Counted from the first letter of the stretch, positions 52,033 to 61,324 are shown. The stretch is 64,000 nt of DNA from Pelagimonas sp050633425 (GCF_050633425.1 NZ_JBOEGM010000026.1:62001-126000), one strand, 5' to 3'. Numbers and translations are program-made. The notes: generated from the sequence alone by a model not told the origin.

Positions 52033-52840
52033 TTGCCAACTCCTTGGACCTGTTCACAGCCGCGCCCACCGTGGCCTCGATTAGCTTGGGCAAGCCTGTT
52101 GTCTCGTCCATCAACACCTCCAACCCAGCTTGGGTTGTGCCATTGGGCGAGGTCACATTGCGCCGCAATTGCGCCGGGCTTTCTTCGCTGTTTGCCGCCA
52201 AAGCTCCGGCCCCCGCCACCGTCGCCTGCGCCAGTTGCATGGCCATCTCGGCAGGCAGGCCTTGGGCCTCGGCCGCCGCCGCCAGACATTCAATCATGTG
52301 AAACACATAGGCCGGACCTGATCCGCTCACTCCGGTTACCGCATCAATCTGCCCTTCATGTTCCAAACGGACAACCTCACCAACCGCCGAGAGCAAGTCT
52401 TCTGACATGTCGAGATGCGCAGGCGTTGCCAAAGCGTTGCCGACAACGGCGCTGATCCCCTGACCAATTGCGGCGGGGGTGTTTGGCATGGCGCGAATAA
52501 TGGGCGTCTGGGCCCCCAAAATCGTCTCATATGTGGCGATGGTGATCCCTGCAGCCACTGACAAAAACAGCGTCCCGCCATTCCCCAAAGCCTGCAAATC
52601 TGGCAGGGCCTCTTGCATCATCTGAGGTTTTACCGCGATCAACACAATCGCCGGATCATGGGGGAGCCCCTCATTGAGATGCACCCCCTGTGCCGCAAGC
52701 CAGTCAGACGGATACGGGTCCGTCACCCAGACCGACCCGGCCGGCAACCCACGCGCCAACCAGCCCTCAAGCATGGCCGATCCCATTTTACCACATCCCA
52801 ACAGCACCAGCCCGCGCCGTGCGATTTCGCTGTCTTGCAT
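52025..52840 (-). CDS. proC: Pyrroline-5-carboxylate reductase
   Basis: A 271-residue enzyme that reduces pyrroline-5-carboxylate to proline with NAD(P)H. The Rossmann motif GCGKMGSAML is near residue 15, RAMPNTPAAIGQG near residue 115, and the C-terminal conserved stretch is NVTSPNGTTQAGL. The ATG at 52840 follows GGGGAATGAC; an upstream in-frame start at 52879 is not needed. Confidence 0.95.
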   Translation of the reverse strand: MQDSEIARRGLVLLGCGKMGSAMLEGWLARGLPAGSVWVTDPYPSDWLAAQGVHLNEGLPHDPAIVLIAVKPQMMQEALPDLQALGNGGTLFLSVAAGITIATYETILGAQTPIIRAMPNTPAAIGQGISAVVGNALATPAHLDMSEDLLSAVGEVVRLEHEGQIDAVTGVSGSGPAYVFHMIECLAAAAEAQGLPAEMAMQLAQATVAGAGALAANSEESPAQLRRNVTSPNGTTQAGLEVLMDETTGLPKLIEATVGAAVNRSKELANG

Positions 52841-52890
52841 GTCATTCCCCAAATTTCTGGCCCAAATCCTAATGTCCAACAGCTACGCAA

Positions 52891-52920
52891 AGAAAAAGGG
52901 CACCGCAATGGCACCCTTTG
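52891..52920 (-). terminator. Terminator of the YbjN-like gene
   Basis: On the minus strand AAAGGG and CCCTTT (52895-52900 with 52914-52919) close a hairpin with an inner GGTGCC-type stem, followed by TTTTTCTTT. On the plus strand the T-run is TTTGTTTTCTT, so it can act both ways. Confidence 0.75.
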
Positions 52921-53005
52921 TTTTCTTCTGCCCAAACATGATCAGGCGGAAACGGCCGCTTATCGCAGGCAGATGTATGTGCCCCCCAAACGGCGGGTCT
53001 TGCAC

Positions 53006-53506
53006 TCAGGCGCGTCCGTAGGCTTCGGCAATGGCAATCTGCATCGCATCCTTGGCGCTACGGTCGGTCCAGATCATCAGCTGGAATGCCGGGTAATAGC
53101 GCTCAGCGCTCAGCACGGCGGCGTTGATCATCGTGTCGATTTGTTCAGGCGATGCAATATTGCCCCCGGCCAGAACCAGACCATATTTGTACACCATAAG
53201 CTTTTGCGGAGCCCAATAGCTGAACGATCCGGCCCAGCATTGATCGTTGACAAGGTTCAGCCCTTCGTGAAGCGACGCGACTTTGTCTTCTGGCGGATCC
53301 ATGTCAAAGGTACAGATCATCCGCAGCGTTTCATCGCCGCCGGACCAGGCCAATGTGATGGAATATGTGCGCCACTGGCCTTCGACGGCCATGGCGATTT
53401 GGTCATCAGCCAAACGCTCAAATTCCCAGTCATTGTGAACAGCAATATGTTCGACAATGTCGATTGGATGCAGGTCTTCCTCAAGATAATGCTCGGACAG
53501 GGACAT
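53006..53506 (-). CDS. YbjN domain-containing protein
   Basis: A 166-residue protein of the YbjN family, whose role is unclear (linked to envelope stress or type III chaperone-like folds). The segment EHIAVHNDWEFERLADDQIAM and the AAVLSAERYYPAFQLMIWTD stretch are family-typical. The start at 53506 follows AGAGGTGACGGC. It is monocistronic with its own terminator. Confidence 0.8.
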   Translation of the reverse strand: MSLSEHYLEEDLHPIDIVEHIAVHNDWEFERLADDQIAMAVEGQWRTYSITLAWSGGDETLRMICTFDMDPPEDKVASLHEGLNLVNDQCWAGSFSYWAPQKLMVYKYGLVLAGGNIASPEQIDTMINAAVLSAERYYPAFQLMIWTDRSAKDAMQIAIAEAYGRA

Positions 53507-53664
53507 GCCGTCACCTCTTTTGTTATAGCGCTGGGGGGACCGATTTCCGCCAACGCTTGCTGACTGCTCTAGGGTCTGCGTTGTATTCCGCGACCCTTAC
53601 AAGATATGGTGCATGGGCCGAGGGGGGGAAGTAAAGCAATATTTTCCGTATGCACACAGTAAGT

Positions 53665-53708
53665 TGTGGACGAAATGGACTTGTCCACAGAATATAGGCT
53701 TATCCACA
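53665..53708. promoter_or_regulatory. Cluster of DnaA-box-like sequences
   Basis: TTGTCCACA (53681-53689) and TTATCCACA (53700-53708) match the DnaA-box consensus TTATNCACA, with TCGTCCACA on the minus strand (53665-53673, two mismatches). They lie in the 221-base gap between the YbjN gene and a DUF3859-like gene. They could regulate a neighbour or titrate DnaA. Confidence 0.55.
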
Positions 53709-53727
53709 GCCTGTCATGTCGGTTAGC

Positions 53728-54258
53728 TCAGGATGTCAGGCTCAGACCAAAGCAAACCTGCTGAACCTCGGCCACGGAACCTTGGGGCAAGACTTGAAAA
53801 CCTTGTTCAATCAAAACCTTGCCCTCATGGATCAGTTGAAAGGTCCAGAGTCCCAGAACAAGCTCATCATCGGTTTCAAACGAGTACAGATTGACCAACG
53901 GGTCGTTGCCACGCATGGGCGCGTGCCAGCTTTGTTGCGTGATCCCGTCGGGGCCCATCGGTGGGTGAATTATACGCATCTTTGCCCCGTTTAGCTCCGT
54001 TTCGTCGCGAAGAACGGTGCGCAGGCCAAAGCTCAACCCAATATGTGCCGGGACAAACGCGGTCGCGACATCCACCTCTTTTTTCTGATCAATCAGGTTT
54101 ATGACACCCGAGGCCGTGTCCGGCGCAGGCTCTGTCCCACCCAGTTTGATGTCGCAAATCACACCGTAATCCAACATTGTGACCGGTGACACATCGTCAG
54201 CGGCCATTACCATATGGGGCGTCACAAGAAGAGCGAAGGGCAGGGCAAAGCGGTGCAT
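53728..54258 (-). CDS. DUF3859-like secreted protein, copy 2
   Basis: A 176-residue protein with a signal peptide (MHRFALPFALLVTPHMVMAA). The mature part has DYGVICDIKLGG, VPAHIGLSFGLRTVL, RIIHPPMGPDGITQQSW and LGLWTFQLIHEGKVLIEQGF, matching my memory of the DUF3859 family. It is homologous to the adjacent gene at 54311-54835 across HPPMGP and WTF...VLP, so the two arose by tandem duplication. The start ATG at 54258 is chosen for the signal peptide. Function unknown. Confidence 0.65.
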   Translation of the reverse strand: MHRFALPFALLVTPHMVMAADDVSPVTMLDYGVICDIKLGGTEPAPDTASGVINLIDQKKEVDVATAFVPAHIGLSFGLRTVLRDETELNGAKMRIIHPPMGPDGITQQSWHAPMRGNDPLVNLYSFETDDELVLGLWTFQLIHEGKVLIEQGFQVLPQGSVAEVQQVCFGLSLTS

Positions 54259-54310
54259 GGTTTGATCTCGAAAGGGGCTCCACTCCATATAGGAACGGGT
54301 GCCGCCATTT

Positions 54311-54835
54311 CTAAGACAGTGGCCCGTCTTTGCAAGCGCGTCGCGTTTCAGGGGCCTCGTGGGCGGGCACAATGTCATAGCTTTGCTGGTAAACAACCAG
54401 ATCGCCATCCGAAAGCCGGAAGGTCCAAGTGCCGGGGACAAGCTCAAAGCCGTCCTCAAACGTGTATCCAACAATCGTCAGCCCTCGGGCGTCCAATGTC
54501 GGCCAACTCTGCCCCGTTTGGTTTTTCGGTCCCATCGGCGGATGCGTCACGCTAGCGACATACATACCGCTTGTGGGCGGCGCTGAGACGGCAAGAATTG
54601 CGCCAAAGGTGCGCGGGATTTCGGCGGGAATGGTTCGTGTTTGAACCGCGAAATCGGGGAATTTGTCGCGCAAAATGACTTCGCCATCGACCGTGTCGTG
54701 GCCCGATTCCAAAGTGCCCGGACCCAAATTACAGGCCACGCCGAAACTCAACTCCTTCACATAGGGCAAAACAAAATCGGCCTTCCCTGCGTGTGCAGGA
54801 AAGGCCATGATAAACATCAAAATTGCGAAGCGCAT
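54311..54835 (-). CDS. DUF3859-like secreted protein, copy 1, coupled to pckA
   Basis: A 174-residue protein with a short signal peptide (MRFAILMFIMAFPAHA). The mature part has LSFGVACNLGPGTLE, VTHPPMGPKNQTGQSW and LVPGTWTFRLSDGDLVV, paralogous to the downstream gene. Its ATG shares a base with the pckA stop codon (TAATG), so it is probably translationally coupled to pckA. A periplasmic or secreted role is expected; nothing further can be said. Confidence 0.65.
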   Translation of the reverse strand: MRFAILMFIMAFPAHAGKADFVLPYVKELSFGVACNLGPGTLESGHDTVDGEVILRDKFPDFAVQTRTIPAEIPRTFGAILAVSAPPTSGMYVASVTHPPMGPKNQTGQSWPTLDARGLTIVGYTFEDGFELVPGTWTFRLSDGDLVVYQQSYDIVPAHEAPETRRACKDGPLS

Positions 54836-56433
54836 TAGCCGATAGCCACGGCTTTTACATCCTCATCAATGAACGGCACATATTGTTCAAAGTTGTCTGC
54901 GAACATCTGCACCAGCTTCTGTGCCTGGGCGTCGTAGGCTTCTTTGTCGTCCCAGGTTTTGCGTGGATCAAGCAACAACTCCGCAACGCCTTCGACCTGA
55001 ACAGGCACTTCAAAGCCAAAGTTCGGATCTTTACGGAATTCTGCGCCGTTGAGCGAACCGTTCAGCGCCGAGTGCAACAGCGAGCGGGTGGCGCGGATCG
55101 GCATACGCGACCCTTCGCCATAGGCTCCACCGGTCCAACCGGTGTTGACCAACCAGCAGGTTGCGCCATGTTTGGCGATCTTGTCGCGCAGCAGGTTGCC
55201 ATAGGCTTCTGGACGGCGTGGCATGAATGGCGCGCCAAAGCAGGTTGAGAATGTTGGCTCTGGCTCGGTCACGCCGCGCTCTGTGCCCGCAACCTTGGAG
55301 GTGAAGCCAGACAAGAAGTGATACATCGCCTGCGCAGGTGTCAGACGCGCGATCGGAGGCAAGACGCCAAAGGCATCACATGTCAGCATGATGATGTTCT
55401 TGGGATGGCCACCCAGCGCGGTTTTCGACGCGTTGTCGATGTAGTGCAGCGGGTACGCGCAACGCATGTTCGCGGTCAGGCTGTCATCTTGGAAGTCAAG
55501 ATCACGGGTCTCTTCGTCATAGACCATGTTCTCGATCACCGTGCCGAATTTCTCGGTCGTGGCATAGATTTCAGGCTCGGCCTCAGGCGAGAGGTTGATG
55601 GTTTTGGCATAGCAGCCACCTTCAAAGTTGAAGGTGCCGCGGTCAGACCAACCATGTTCGTCGTCGCCAATCAACACGCGCTCAGGATCGGCGGACAGGG
55701 TGGTTTTCCCGGTGCCCGACAGGCCAAAGAAGACAGCCGTATCAATCGGGTTGCCAACCGCATGGTTCGCCGAGCAATGCATCGCCATGATGTCTTTGCC
55801 AGGCAGGATGTAGTTGAGCAGGGTAAAGACCGATTTTTTGTTCTCACCGGCATATTCGGTGTTGGCGATCAGGATGGTCTTTTTGTCAAAGTTCATCGCG
55901 ATCACGGTGTCGGTCCGACAGCCGTGCTTTTCAGGATCGGCCTTAAACGACGGGCAGTTGATGATCGTCCAATCGGCAACAAAGCTGTCCAGATCTTCGC
56001 GATCCGGGCGGCGCAGCATGTGGCGGATAAACAGGTTGTGCCAGGCCAGCTCAGACACAACACGCACGTCGATGGCATTGGCCGGATCGGCACCGCCCAC
56101 CAAATCCTGTACGTAGTAATCCTTGCCCTTCATGTGTTCGATCATATCGGCATGAAGCGCATCAAAGCCTTCTGGCGCCATCGGGGCGTTGTTTTCCCAC
56201 CAGATGGTATCGGCGACGCTTTCGGTCTTGACGATGAATTTATCCTTGGGGGAGCGACCGGTGAATTTCCCGGTGGTCACAAGGAATGAACCGCCCTTGC
56301 CCAAACTGCCTTCACCCCGTTTCAGGGCCGCTTCAATCAGTGCGGGCTCCATGAGGTTGTAATAGACATTGCCCAGACCTTCGATCCCTTGATCTTCAAG
56401 TCGGAATTGCGGGTTTACCCGTCCAAATGTCAT
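54835..56433 (-). CDS. pckA: Phosphoenolpyruvate carboxykinase (ATP)
   Basis: A 532-residue gluconeogenic enzyme that turns oxaloacetate plus ATP into phosphoenolpyruvate. The P-loop is FFGLSGTGKTTLS, the metal-binding HCSANHAVG precedes it, and IGDDEHGWSDRGTFNFEGGC in part follows. The ATG at 56433 has AGGAG 8 bases upstream, better than the in-frame ATG at 56439. It is divergent from chvI. In Agrobacterium, ChvG-ChvI controls pckA, so shared regulation is plausible here. Confidence 0.98.
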   Translation of the reverse strand: MTFGRVNPQFRLEDQGIEGLGNVYYNLMEPALIEAALKRGEGSLGKGGSFLVTTGKFTGRSPKDKFIVKTESVADTIWWENNAPMAPEGFDALHADMIEHMKGKDYYVQDLVGGADPANAIDVRVVSELAWHNLFIRHMLRRPDREDLDSFVADWTIINCPSFKADPEKHGCRTDTVIAMNFDKKTILIANTEYAGENKKSVFTLLNYILPGKDIMAMHCSANHAVGNPIDTAVFFGLSGTGKTTLSADPERVLIGDDEHGWSDRGTFNFEGGCYAKTINLSPEAEPEIYATTEKFGTVIENMVYDEETRDLDFQDDSLTANMRCAYPLHYIDNASKTALGGHPKNIIMLTCDAFGVLPPIARLTPAQAMYHFLSGFTSKVAGTERGVTEPEPTFSTCFGAPFMPRRPEAYGNLLRDKIAKHGATCWLVNTGWTGGAYGEGSRMPIRATRSLLHSALNGSLNGAEFRKDPNFGFEVPVQVEGVAELLLDPRKTWDDKEAYDAQAQKLVQMFADNFEQYVPFIDEDVKAVAIG

Positions 56434-56793
56434 ATGCATTGCTCCTGTCGCAGCGCTGTCTTGGTAAGTTTATTGCGGCATGGGTGCCGCCCGTGAACGA
56501 TCCTTTAGCACGTCGTTTTCAGGAGTGAACAGGACGCAAAAGCGCAGTTAGCGCAACCAGATCAAGGTTTAGCGATACCATAGCGAAAGCTTGCCCAGAC
56601 TTTTTGGTAAATCACTGAATGTTTGCGCCCCCATCAGGAAACAAAGGTGAGGCTTTTTGGTCATTCCTTAACAGATTTCGTTCGAAATGTGGCAGTCAGA
56701 GCGCCTGATTCGCCGATTTGGATTGTTGAAAAGAGGTTAATGGCCCATAGTGGCGCAAAAAACAGGCAACCAGAGCAGTATAAGGAATGCCCA
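56434..56793. promoter_or_regulatory. Divergent pckA-chvI promoter region
   Basis: The 360-base gap holds no gene. It contains a palindrome ATTTCG-TT-CGAAAT (56675-56688), directly preceded by the 17-mer at 56662-56678, which recurs with two changes at 63265-63281. Near pckA, TTAGCGCAA and GGTTTAGCGATACC resemble half-sites of repressor operators. Promoter elements could not be assigned with certainty. Confidence 0.5.
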
Positions 56794-57495
56794 ATGTCAA
56801 AAATCGCCCTAGTGGACGATGACAGGAATATCCTGACGTCAGTATCTATGACTCTTGAGGCTGAGGGCTTCGAAGTCGAAACATATAATGACGGTCAAGC
56901 CGCGCTTGACGCATTTAACAAACAGATGCCCGACATGGCCGTCTTTGATATCAAGATGCCACGTATGGACGGTATGGATTTGCTACAGCGCGTGCGCCAG
57001 AAATCCAAAATGCCGGTGATCTTTCTGACCTCCAAAGATGATGAAATCGATGAGGTTCTTGGCCTGCGTATGGGCGCTGACGATTATGTGAAAAAGCCCT
57101 TTTCACAGCGTCTTCTGGTCGAACGCATTCGGGCCCTGCTGCGCCGTCAAGAGGCCGTTGCCGGTGACATCGTTGGCGACACCGAAGAGACCAAGCTTAT
57201 GACGCGCGGCTCGCTCTCCATGGATCCGCTGCGCCACGCGGTGACCTGGAAAGGCAACGACGTGTCGTTGACCGTCACCGAATTCCTGCTGTTGCAGGCG
57301 CTTGCACAGCGTCCCGGCTTTGTAAAATCGCGCGATCAGCTTATGGATGTCGCTTATGATGATCAGGTCTATGTGGATGACCGGACCATCGACAGCCACA
57401 TCAAGCGCCTGCGCAAGAAAATGCGGACCGCAGATGACGAGTTTTCGGCAATCGAAACACTCTATGGCATCGGCTACCGGTATAACGAAGAGTAA
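56794..57495 (+). CDS. chvI: Response regulator ChvI
   Basis: A 233-residue OmpR-type response regulator. The receiver domain has phosphoacceptor D52 (MAVFDIKMPRMDG) and the KPF motif near residue 102. The C-terminal winged helix follows (DQLMDVAYDDQVYVDDRTIDSHIKRLRKK in parts). The start ATG 56794 follows TAAGGA; the frame is open to 56623 without support. With ChvG it responds to acid and envelope conditions in alphaproteobacteria. Confidence 0.96.
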   Translation: MSKIALVDDDRNILTSVSMTLEAEGFEVETYNDGQAALDAFNKQMPDMAVFDIKMPRMDGMDLLQRVRQKSKMPVIFLTSKDDEIDEVLGLRMGADDYVKKPFSQRLLVERIRALLRRQEAVAGDIVGDTEETKLMTRGSLSMDPLRHAVTWKGNDVSLTVTEFLLLQALAQRPGFVKSRDQLMDVAYDDQVYVDDRTIDSHIKRLRKKMRTADDEFSAIETLYGIGYRYNEE

Positions 57496-57498
57496 GTC

Positions 57499-59220
57499 AT
57501 GGCTTTGGCCGAAGGTATGAACTCTGGCGGCGGCGACGAAGATCGCCGCGATGCCGATGTGGTGCTGGGCGACGATTGGGTCGCGCCAGACAGTACGGTT
57601 GAAAAGGAGCTGCGTGACAGTCGTGCACGCCGCTCGGTCTTTTCTCTCAAAACCTCTCCTCTGACCCGCAAAATCATCACATTTAACCTCATTGCGGTTA
57701 ACGTCCTGGTTGCGGGCATCTTGTGGATGAATTCCTCGCGCGAGACGTTGTTGATTCAACACGCCAATGCGCTGCAATCCGAAGTCGAACTGATCGCCGA
57801 TGTGTTTGAGGCGCAGCTGCCTGTCGGGGCACCCGTCAATTTGGCGACGTCCGATGGCATTGAGGTTGCTGACACCGTTGACGGGATCGACCTGCGCGAA
57901 GGGTTGCAATTGCTGGTGTTTGACACTGGCAACTTCTTGGTCGGAGAAACCGCAGGGAAAATGGCCCGGATGATCCCGGCCCCAACGACAGAAGAAGAAC
58001 CCGCGCCGATTTCCAATTTCCTGAGCAGGATTTGGACAAGTGTCGCCGGTCTGTTTAACTATTTTTCCACCGAACCTGATCTTGTCCTTGAAGATAAGCT
58101 GCGTCGGATGATTGAAACCAGCGATGTCACCCAGACACGCGTGATCGAGGATAAGACCAGCGGGGGCTTTACCCTGTTTCATGCCCTGTCCCCCATCCGT
58201 CAGGGCAGCGGCATCGTCGGAACCGTGGCCTTGGTCTCCACAGCGCAGGAAATCGACGCCTCGGTAACCGCTGAACGTAAACGCGTTTTGCAAGTATTTT
58301 TGATCGCGACGCTGGTCTCAATCGGGCTAAGTCTCGTGCTGGCCTCGACCATCGCCAACCCGATCTCTGATCTTGCCGATGCGGCTGAGATTGGGCGTGA
58401 TCGCCATCGCCGCAATGTGGCACCGGGTCGGATCCGCATTCCTGACCTGACGGCGCGACCCGATGAAATTGGGCGTCTGTCCGGGGCGCTGCGTGGCATG
58501 GTCAGCGCGCTGTATGATCGGATAGACAGCAACGAACAGTTTGCCGCCGATGTGGCGCATGAAATCAAAAACCCCTTGGCCAGCCTGCGGTCCGCCGTTG
58601 GCTCGCTGCGTATGGTCAAAAAGGAAGAGCATCGCACCAAGCTTTTGGATGTGATCGACCACGACGTGCGTCGCCTTGACCGTCTGGTGAGCGACATTTC
58701 CAACGCTTCACGCCTTGATTCCGAGTTGGTCAAAGAAGAAGAGCAAGAGTTCAACTTGATGGAGATGGTTGGCAATATCGCTGAGTTTCTTGGTCAAGAT
58801 GCCGAGAAGAAAGGCATCGAATTCATCGCCGATTTGCCTTCGAGCCCGATCAATATCCACGGTCTAGAGCCGCGTTTGGCCCAGGTTTTCGTCAATCTTG
58901 TGACCAACGCCATTAGCTTTTGCGAAGACGGCGATGCCATCCGCGTTTGGGCCCGTCGGCGCGATAATCGTGTTCTGGTTGTTGTGGAAGACACGGGCCC
59001 CGGCATTCCAGAAGAAGCGCTCGCAAAGATTTTCAAACGGTTCTACACCTCGCGCCCTCAATCAGATTTTGGTAATAACTCTGGTCTTGGCCTGGCGATT
59101 TCCAAACAGATCGTCGAAGCCCATGGCGGGGTGATCTGGGCGGAAAATATTCGCCCAACCGAAGCGGATGTGACCTCCGAACCGTTGGGTGCGCGCTTCG
59201 TTGTCGGCTTGCCGCTCTGA
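57499..59220 (+). CDS. chvG: Sensor histidine kinase ChvG
   Basis: A 573-residue membrane sensor. It has a soluble N-terminus, a first transmembrane helix (IITFNLIAVNVLVAGILW), a periplasmic stimulus domain, a second helix (VFLIATLVSIGLSLVLAS), HAMP, and a HisKA dimerisation domain with H354 in VAHEIKNPLASL. The HATPase domain has N, G1 and G2 boxes (LVTNAISFC, VEDTGPGIPEEAL, NSGLGLAISKQIVEAHGG). It starts 3 bases after chvI stops. Confidence 0.96.
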   Translation: MALAEGMNSGGGDEDRRDADVVLGDDWVAPDSTVEKELRDSRARRSVFSLKTSPLTRKIITFNLIAVNVLVAGILWMNSSRETLLIQHANALQSEVELIADVFEAQLPVGAPVNLATSDGIEVADTVDGIDLREGLQLLVFDTGNFLVGETAGKMARMIPAPTTEEEPAPISNFLSRIWTSVAGLFNYFSTEPDLVLEDKLRRMIETSDVTQTRVIEDKTSGGFTLFHALSPIRQGSGIVGTVALVSTAQEIDASVTAERKRVLQVFLIATLVSIGLSLVLASTIANPISDLADAAEIGRDRHRRNVAPGRIRIPDLTARPDEIGRLSGALRGMVSALYDRIDSNEQFAADVAHEIKNPLASLRSAVGSLRMVKKEEHRTKLLDVIDHDVRRLDRLVSDISNASRLDSELVKEEEQEFNLMEMVGNIAEFLGQDAEKKGIEFIADLPSSPINIHGLEPRLAQVFVNLVTNAISFCEDGDAIRVWARRRDNRVLVVVEDTGPGIPEEALAKIFKRFYTSRPQSDFGNNSGLGLAISKQIVEAHGGVIWAENIRPTEADVTSEPLGARFVVGLPL

Positions 59221-59223
59221 TCC

Positions 59224-59649
59224 ATGTCTGGCTCTGATCTGAATTTGCATGCCAGCGCCGTTGTTTTGCAGGGGCGGGGCTTGCTGATTCAGGGGGCGTC
59301 TGGCTCCGGTAAATCCGGGTTGGCCCTGTCACTGATGGCGCATGGCGCGCAGCTTGTTTCAGATGATCGCACAATTTTGACCCGTGACGCGGGCGGGGTT
59401 TGGATGTCGGCGCCCGCTCCAATTGCCGGTATGATCGAAGCGCGGGGAATCGGCCTCATTCGCGCTGATTGTGCGCCCCATGCGCCGCTGCACGCCATGG
59501 TTGATCTTGATCACGAAGAGCGTGACCGACTGCCCCCAAATCGAGAGATTTCTATACTCGGGTATAGTGTTCCCTTGCTTTTTAACGTTTCGTCTCCTTA
59601 TTTCCCTGCAAGCCTAGTACAGTTTCTTAAGGGAGGTCGGAGAGCCTAA
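59224..59649 (+). CDS. hprK: HPr kinase/phosphorylase (short alphaproteobacterial form)
   Basis: A 141-residue kinase that phosphorylates a Ser on HPr. The P-loop is GASGSGKSGLALS, near residue 26, followed by LVSDDRTI. Compared with Firmicutes HprK (about 310 residues) it lacks the N-terminal domain, as is usual in alphaproteobacteria. Located between chvG and rapZ. Confidence 0.93.
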   Translation: MSGSDLNLHASAVVLQGRGLLIQGASGSGKSGLALSLMAHGAQLVSDDRTILTRDAGGVWMSAPAPIAGMIEARGIGLIRADCAPHAPLHAMVDLDHEERDRLPPNREISILGYSVPLLFNVSSPYFPASLVQFLKGGRRA

Positions 59650-59651
59650 TC

Positions 59652-60581
59652 ATGGAGCCTCATAACCCATCCAGCCAACGCGTGGTCTTGGTGACCGGCC
59701 CGTCAGGCGCGGGGCGATCCACAGCGATCAACACGCTTGAGGATTTGGGCTTTGAGGCGATTGACAACATCCCGCTCAGCTTAATTCCGCGCCTTCTGGA
59801 TGGAGCCACGCGATTGGCTCAGCCGCTCGCGCTTGGAATTGACGCGCGAAACCGCGACTTTTCCGTCGAAGGGCTGTTGGAACTGCAGGCGATTTTATCG
59901 ACCCAAAGCGAAATGCAGTGCGAGCTGCTCTATCTCGACTGTCTGCCAGATATTCTGTCCCGAAGGTATTCCGAAACCCGACGGCGCCATCCGCTTGCGC
60001 CTGACGAAAGCCCCGCAGATGGCATCGCGCGCGAGATGGCCTTGCTCGAAGATGTGCGGGCCCGCTCTGATATTTTGATTGATACCAGTGAGTTGACGAT
60101 CCACGATCTGCGATCCGAAATCGAAAACTGGTTCTCAGACGCCACCGGTCAGGGCATGGCGATTTCGATCCATTCCTTTTCATACAAACGTGGGTTGCCG
60201 CAGGGGCTTGATATGGCTTTTGACTGTAGGTTCCTGCGCAATCCCCATTGGGAGCCAGAGTTGCGCCCCTTTACCGGGTTGGATGGCCAGGTGTCGCAAT
60301 ATGTGGCAGCTGACAAACGTTATGACGCGTTTGTTAAACATATTATGGGACTGTTGGGCGTGGTGTTGCCCGGATGTCTGGAAGAAGGCAAAGCGCATTT
60401 TTCCATCGGGTTTGGATGTACCGGCGGCAAACATCGCTCAGTTGCCCTTACGGAAGCTGTTGCTGCAGCCCTTGCGAAGAACAGCTGGCGGGTGTCAATT
60501 AGACATCGCGAATTGGAGCGGCAGGGCGTGCGACTAGCGCCCAAAGCGGCCCCTGAAACTGAAAGAGAGGCCTCCGAGTGA
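59652..60581 (+). CDS. rapZ: RapZ RNase adapter / nucleotide-binding protein
   Basis: A 309-residue P-loop protein. The Walker A motif is VTGPSGAGRSTAINTLEDLG in part, and the C-terminal RapZ domain has FGCTGGKHRSVALTE. In enterobacteria RapZ guides RNase E to GlmZ; the alphaproteobacterial role is less clear. The stop overlaps the EIIA gene by four bases. Confidence 0.93.
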   Translation: MEPHNPSSQRVVLVTGPSGAGRSTAINTLEDLGFEAIDNIPLSLIPRLLDGATRLAQPLALGIDARNRDFSVEGLLELQAILSTQSEMQCELLYLDCLPDILSRRYSETRRRHPLAPDESPADGIAREMALLEDVRARSDILIDTSELTIHDLRSEIENWFSDATGQGMAISIHSFSYKRGLPQGLDMAFDCRFLRNPHWEPELRPFTGLDGQVSQYVAADKRYDAFVKHIMGLLGVVLPGCLEEGKAHFSIGFGCTGGKHRSVALTEAVAAALAKNSWRVSIRHRELERQGVRLAPKAAPETEREASE

Positions 60582-60967
60582 TCGGTATCGTGATCGTGGC
60601 ACATGGTGGATTGGCCGGAGAGTATCTGGCAGCTGTTGAACATGTCGTTGGCGTGCAATCTGGCATGACCGCTATTCCGATTGAGGCGGACTGTGATCGA
60701 AGTTTGAAACAGGCGGAAATCTGTACCGCCGCGGATGCCGTTGATCAGGGCGAAGGCGTGGTGATTGTCACTGATATGTTCGGCGGATCGCCGTCAAACC
60801 TGTCGCTCAATGCCTGTCGCCCCGAAGACCGCCGCATCGTCTATGGTGCCAATCTGCCGATGTTGATAAAACTGGCCAAAAGCCGCCAGAAACCGGTGGC
60901 CGACGCAGTACGTGCTGCGCTAGAAGCGGGCCGCAAATACATCGACAGCCAAAATATCAAAGCCTGA
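60578..60967 (+). CDS. PTS system EIIA component, mannose family
   Basis: A 129-residue mannose-type EIIA protein. The phosphoryl-accepting His9 is in VIVAHGGLAGEYL, and the segment VTDMFGGSPSNLSL is conserved. There is no EIIB/EIIC gene, so it is probably regulatory, passing phosphate from HPr and sensing carbon status. The ATG overlaps the rapZ stop. Confidence 0.94.
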   Translation: MIGIVIVAHGGLAGEYLAAVEHVVGVQSGMTAIPIEADCDRSLKQAEICTAADAVDQGEGVVIVTDMFGGSPSNLSLNACRPEDRRIVYGANLPMLIKLAKSRQKPVADAVRAALEAGRKYIDSQNIKA

Positions 60968-60997
60968 TCTGCATATTTTCCAAACTGAGATTGCTTC

Positions 60998-61276
60998 ATG
61001 ACCGAATCCACACGCCGCGAGTTGAGAATCATCAACGAAAAAGGGCTACATGCCCGCGCCTCAGCCCGCCTTGTCGAAGTGGTCGAAGGATTTGACGCCA
61101 CGGCAGAAGTGTCCCGAGACGGTATGTCAGCGGGCGGGGATAGCATTATGGGCCTTTTGATGTTGGCAGCCGCCAAAGGAACCACTATTGAAGTCCAAAC
61201 GTCGGGGCCCGATGCGATGGCCCTGGCAGAAGCGGTAGAAGCACTTGTGGCCGACCGTTTCGGAGAAGATTGCTAG
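60998..61276 (+). CDS. ptsH: HPr phosphocarrier protein
   Basis: A 92-residue HPr. The EI-phosphorylated His18 is in KGLHARASARLVEVV, and the HprK target Ser49 lies in GGDSIMGLLMLAA. Both sites remain, which fits an active HprK upstream. No EI gene is in the window. Confidence 0.95.
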   Translation: MTESTRRELRIINEKGLHARASARLVEVVEGFDATAEVSRDGMSAGGDSIMGLLMLAAAKGTTIEVQTSGPDAMALAEAVEALVADRFGEDC

Positions 61277-61324
61277 CTCGCGGCCACTAGGGTCCGGGCC
61301 TTGGATACGGGACTGAACGAGCGG

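Noticed and set aside
53660..53710. DnaA boxes as the replication origin
   Set aside because: Only three boxes, no AT-rich unwinding region, and the neighbouring genes are not the usual oriC genes of this group.
55318..56289. Antisense open frame of 323 codons in pckA
   Set aside because: PckA is complete and conserved on the minus strand, so this is a shadow.
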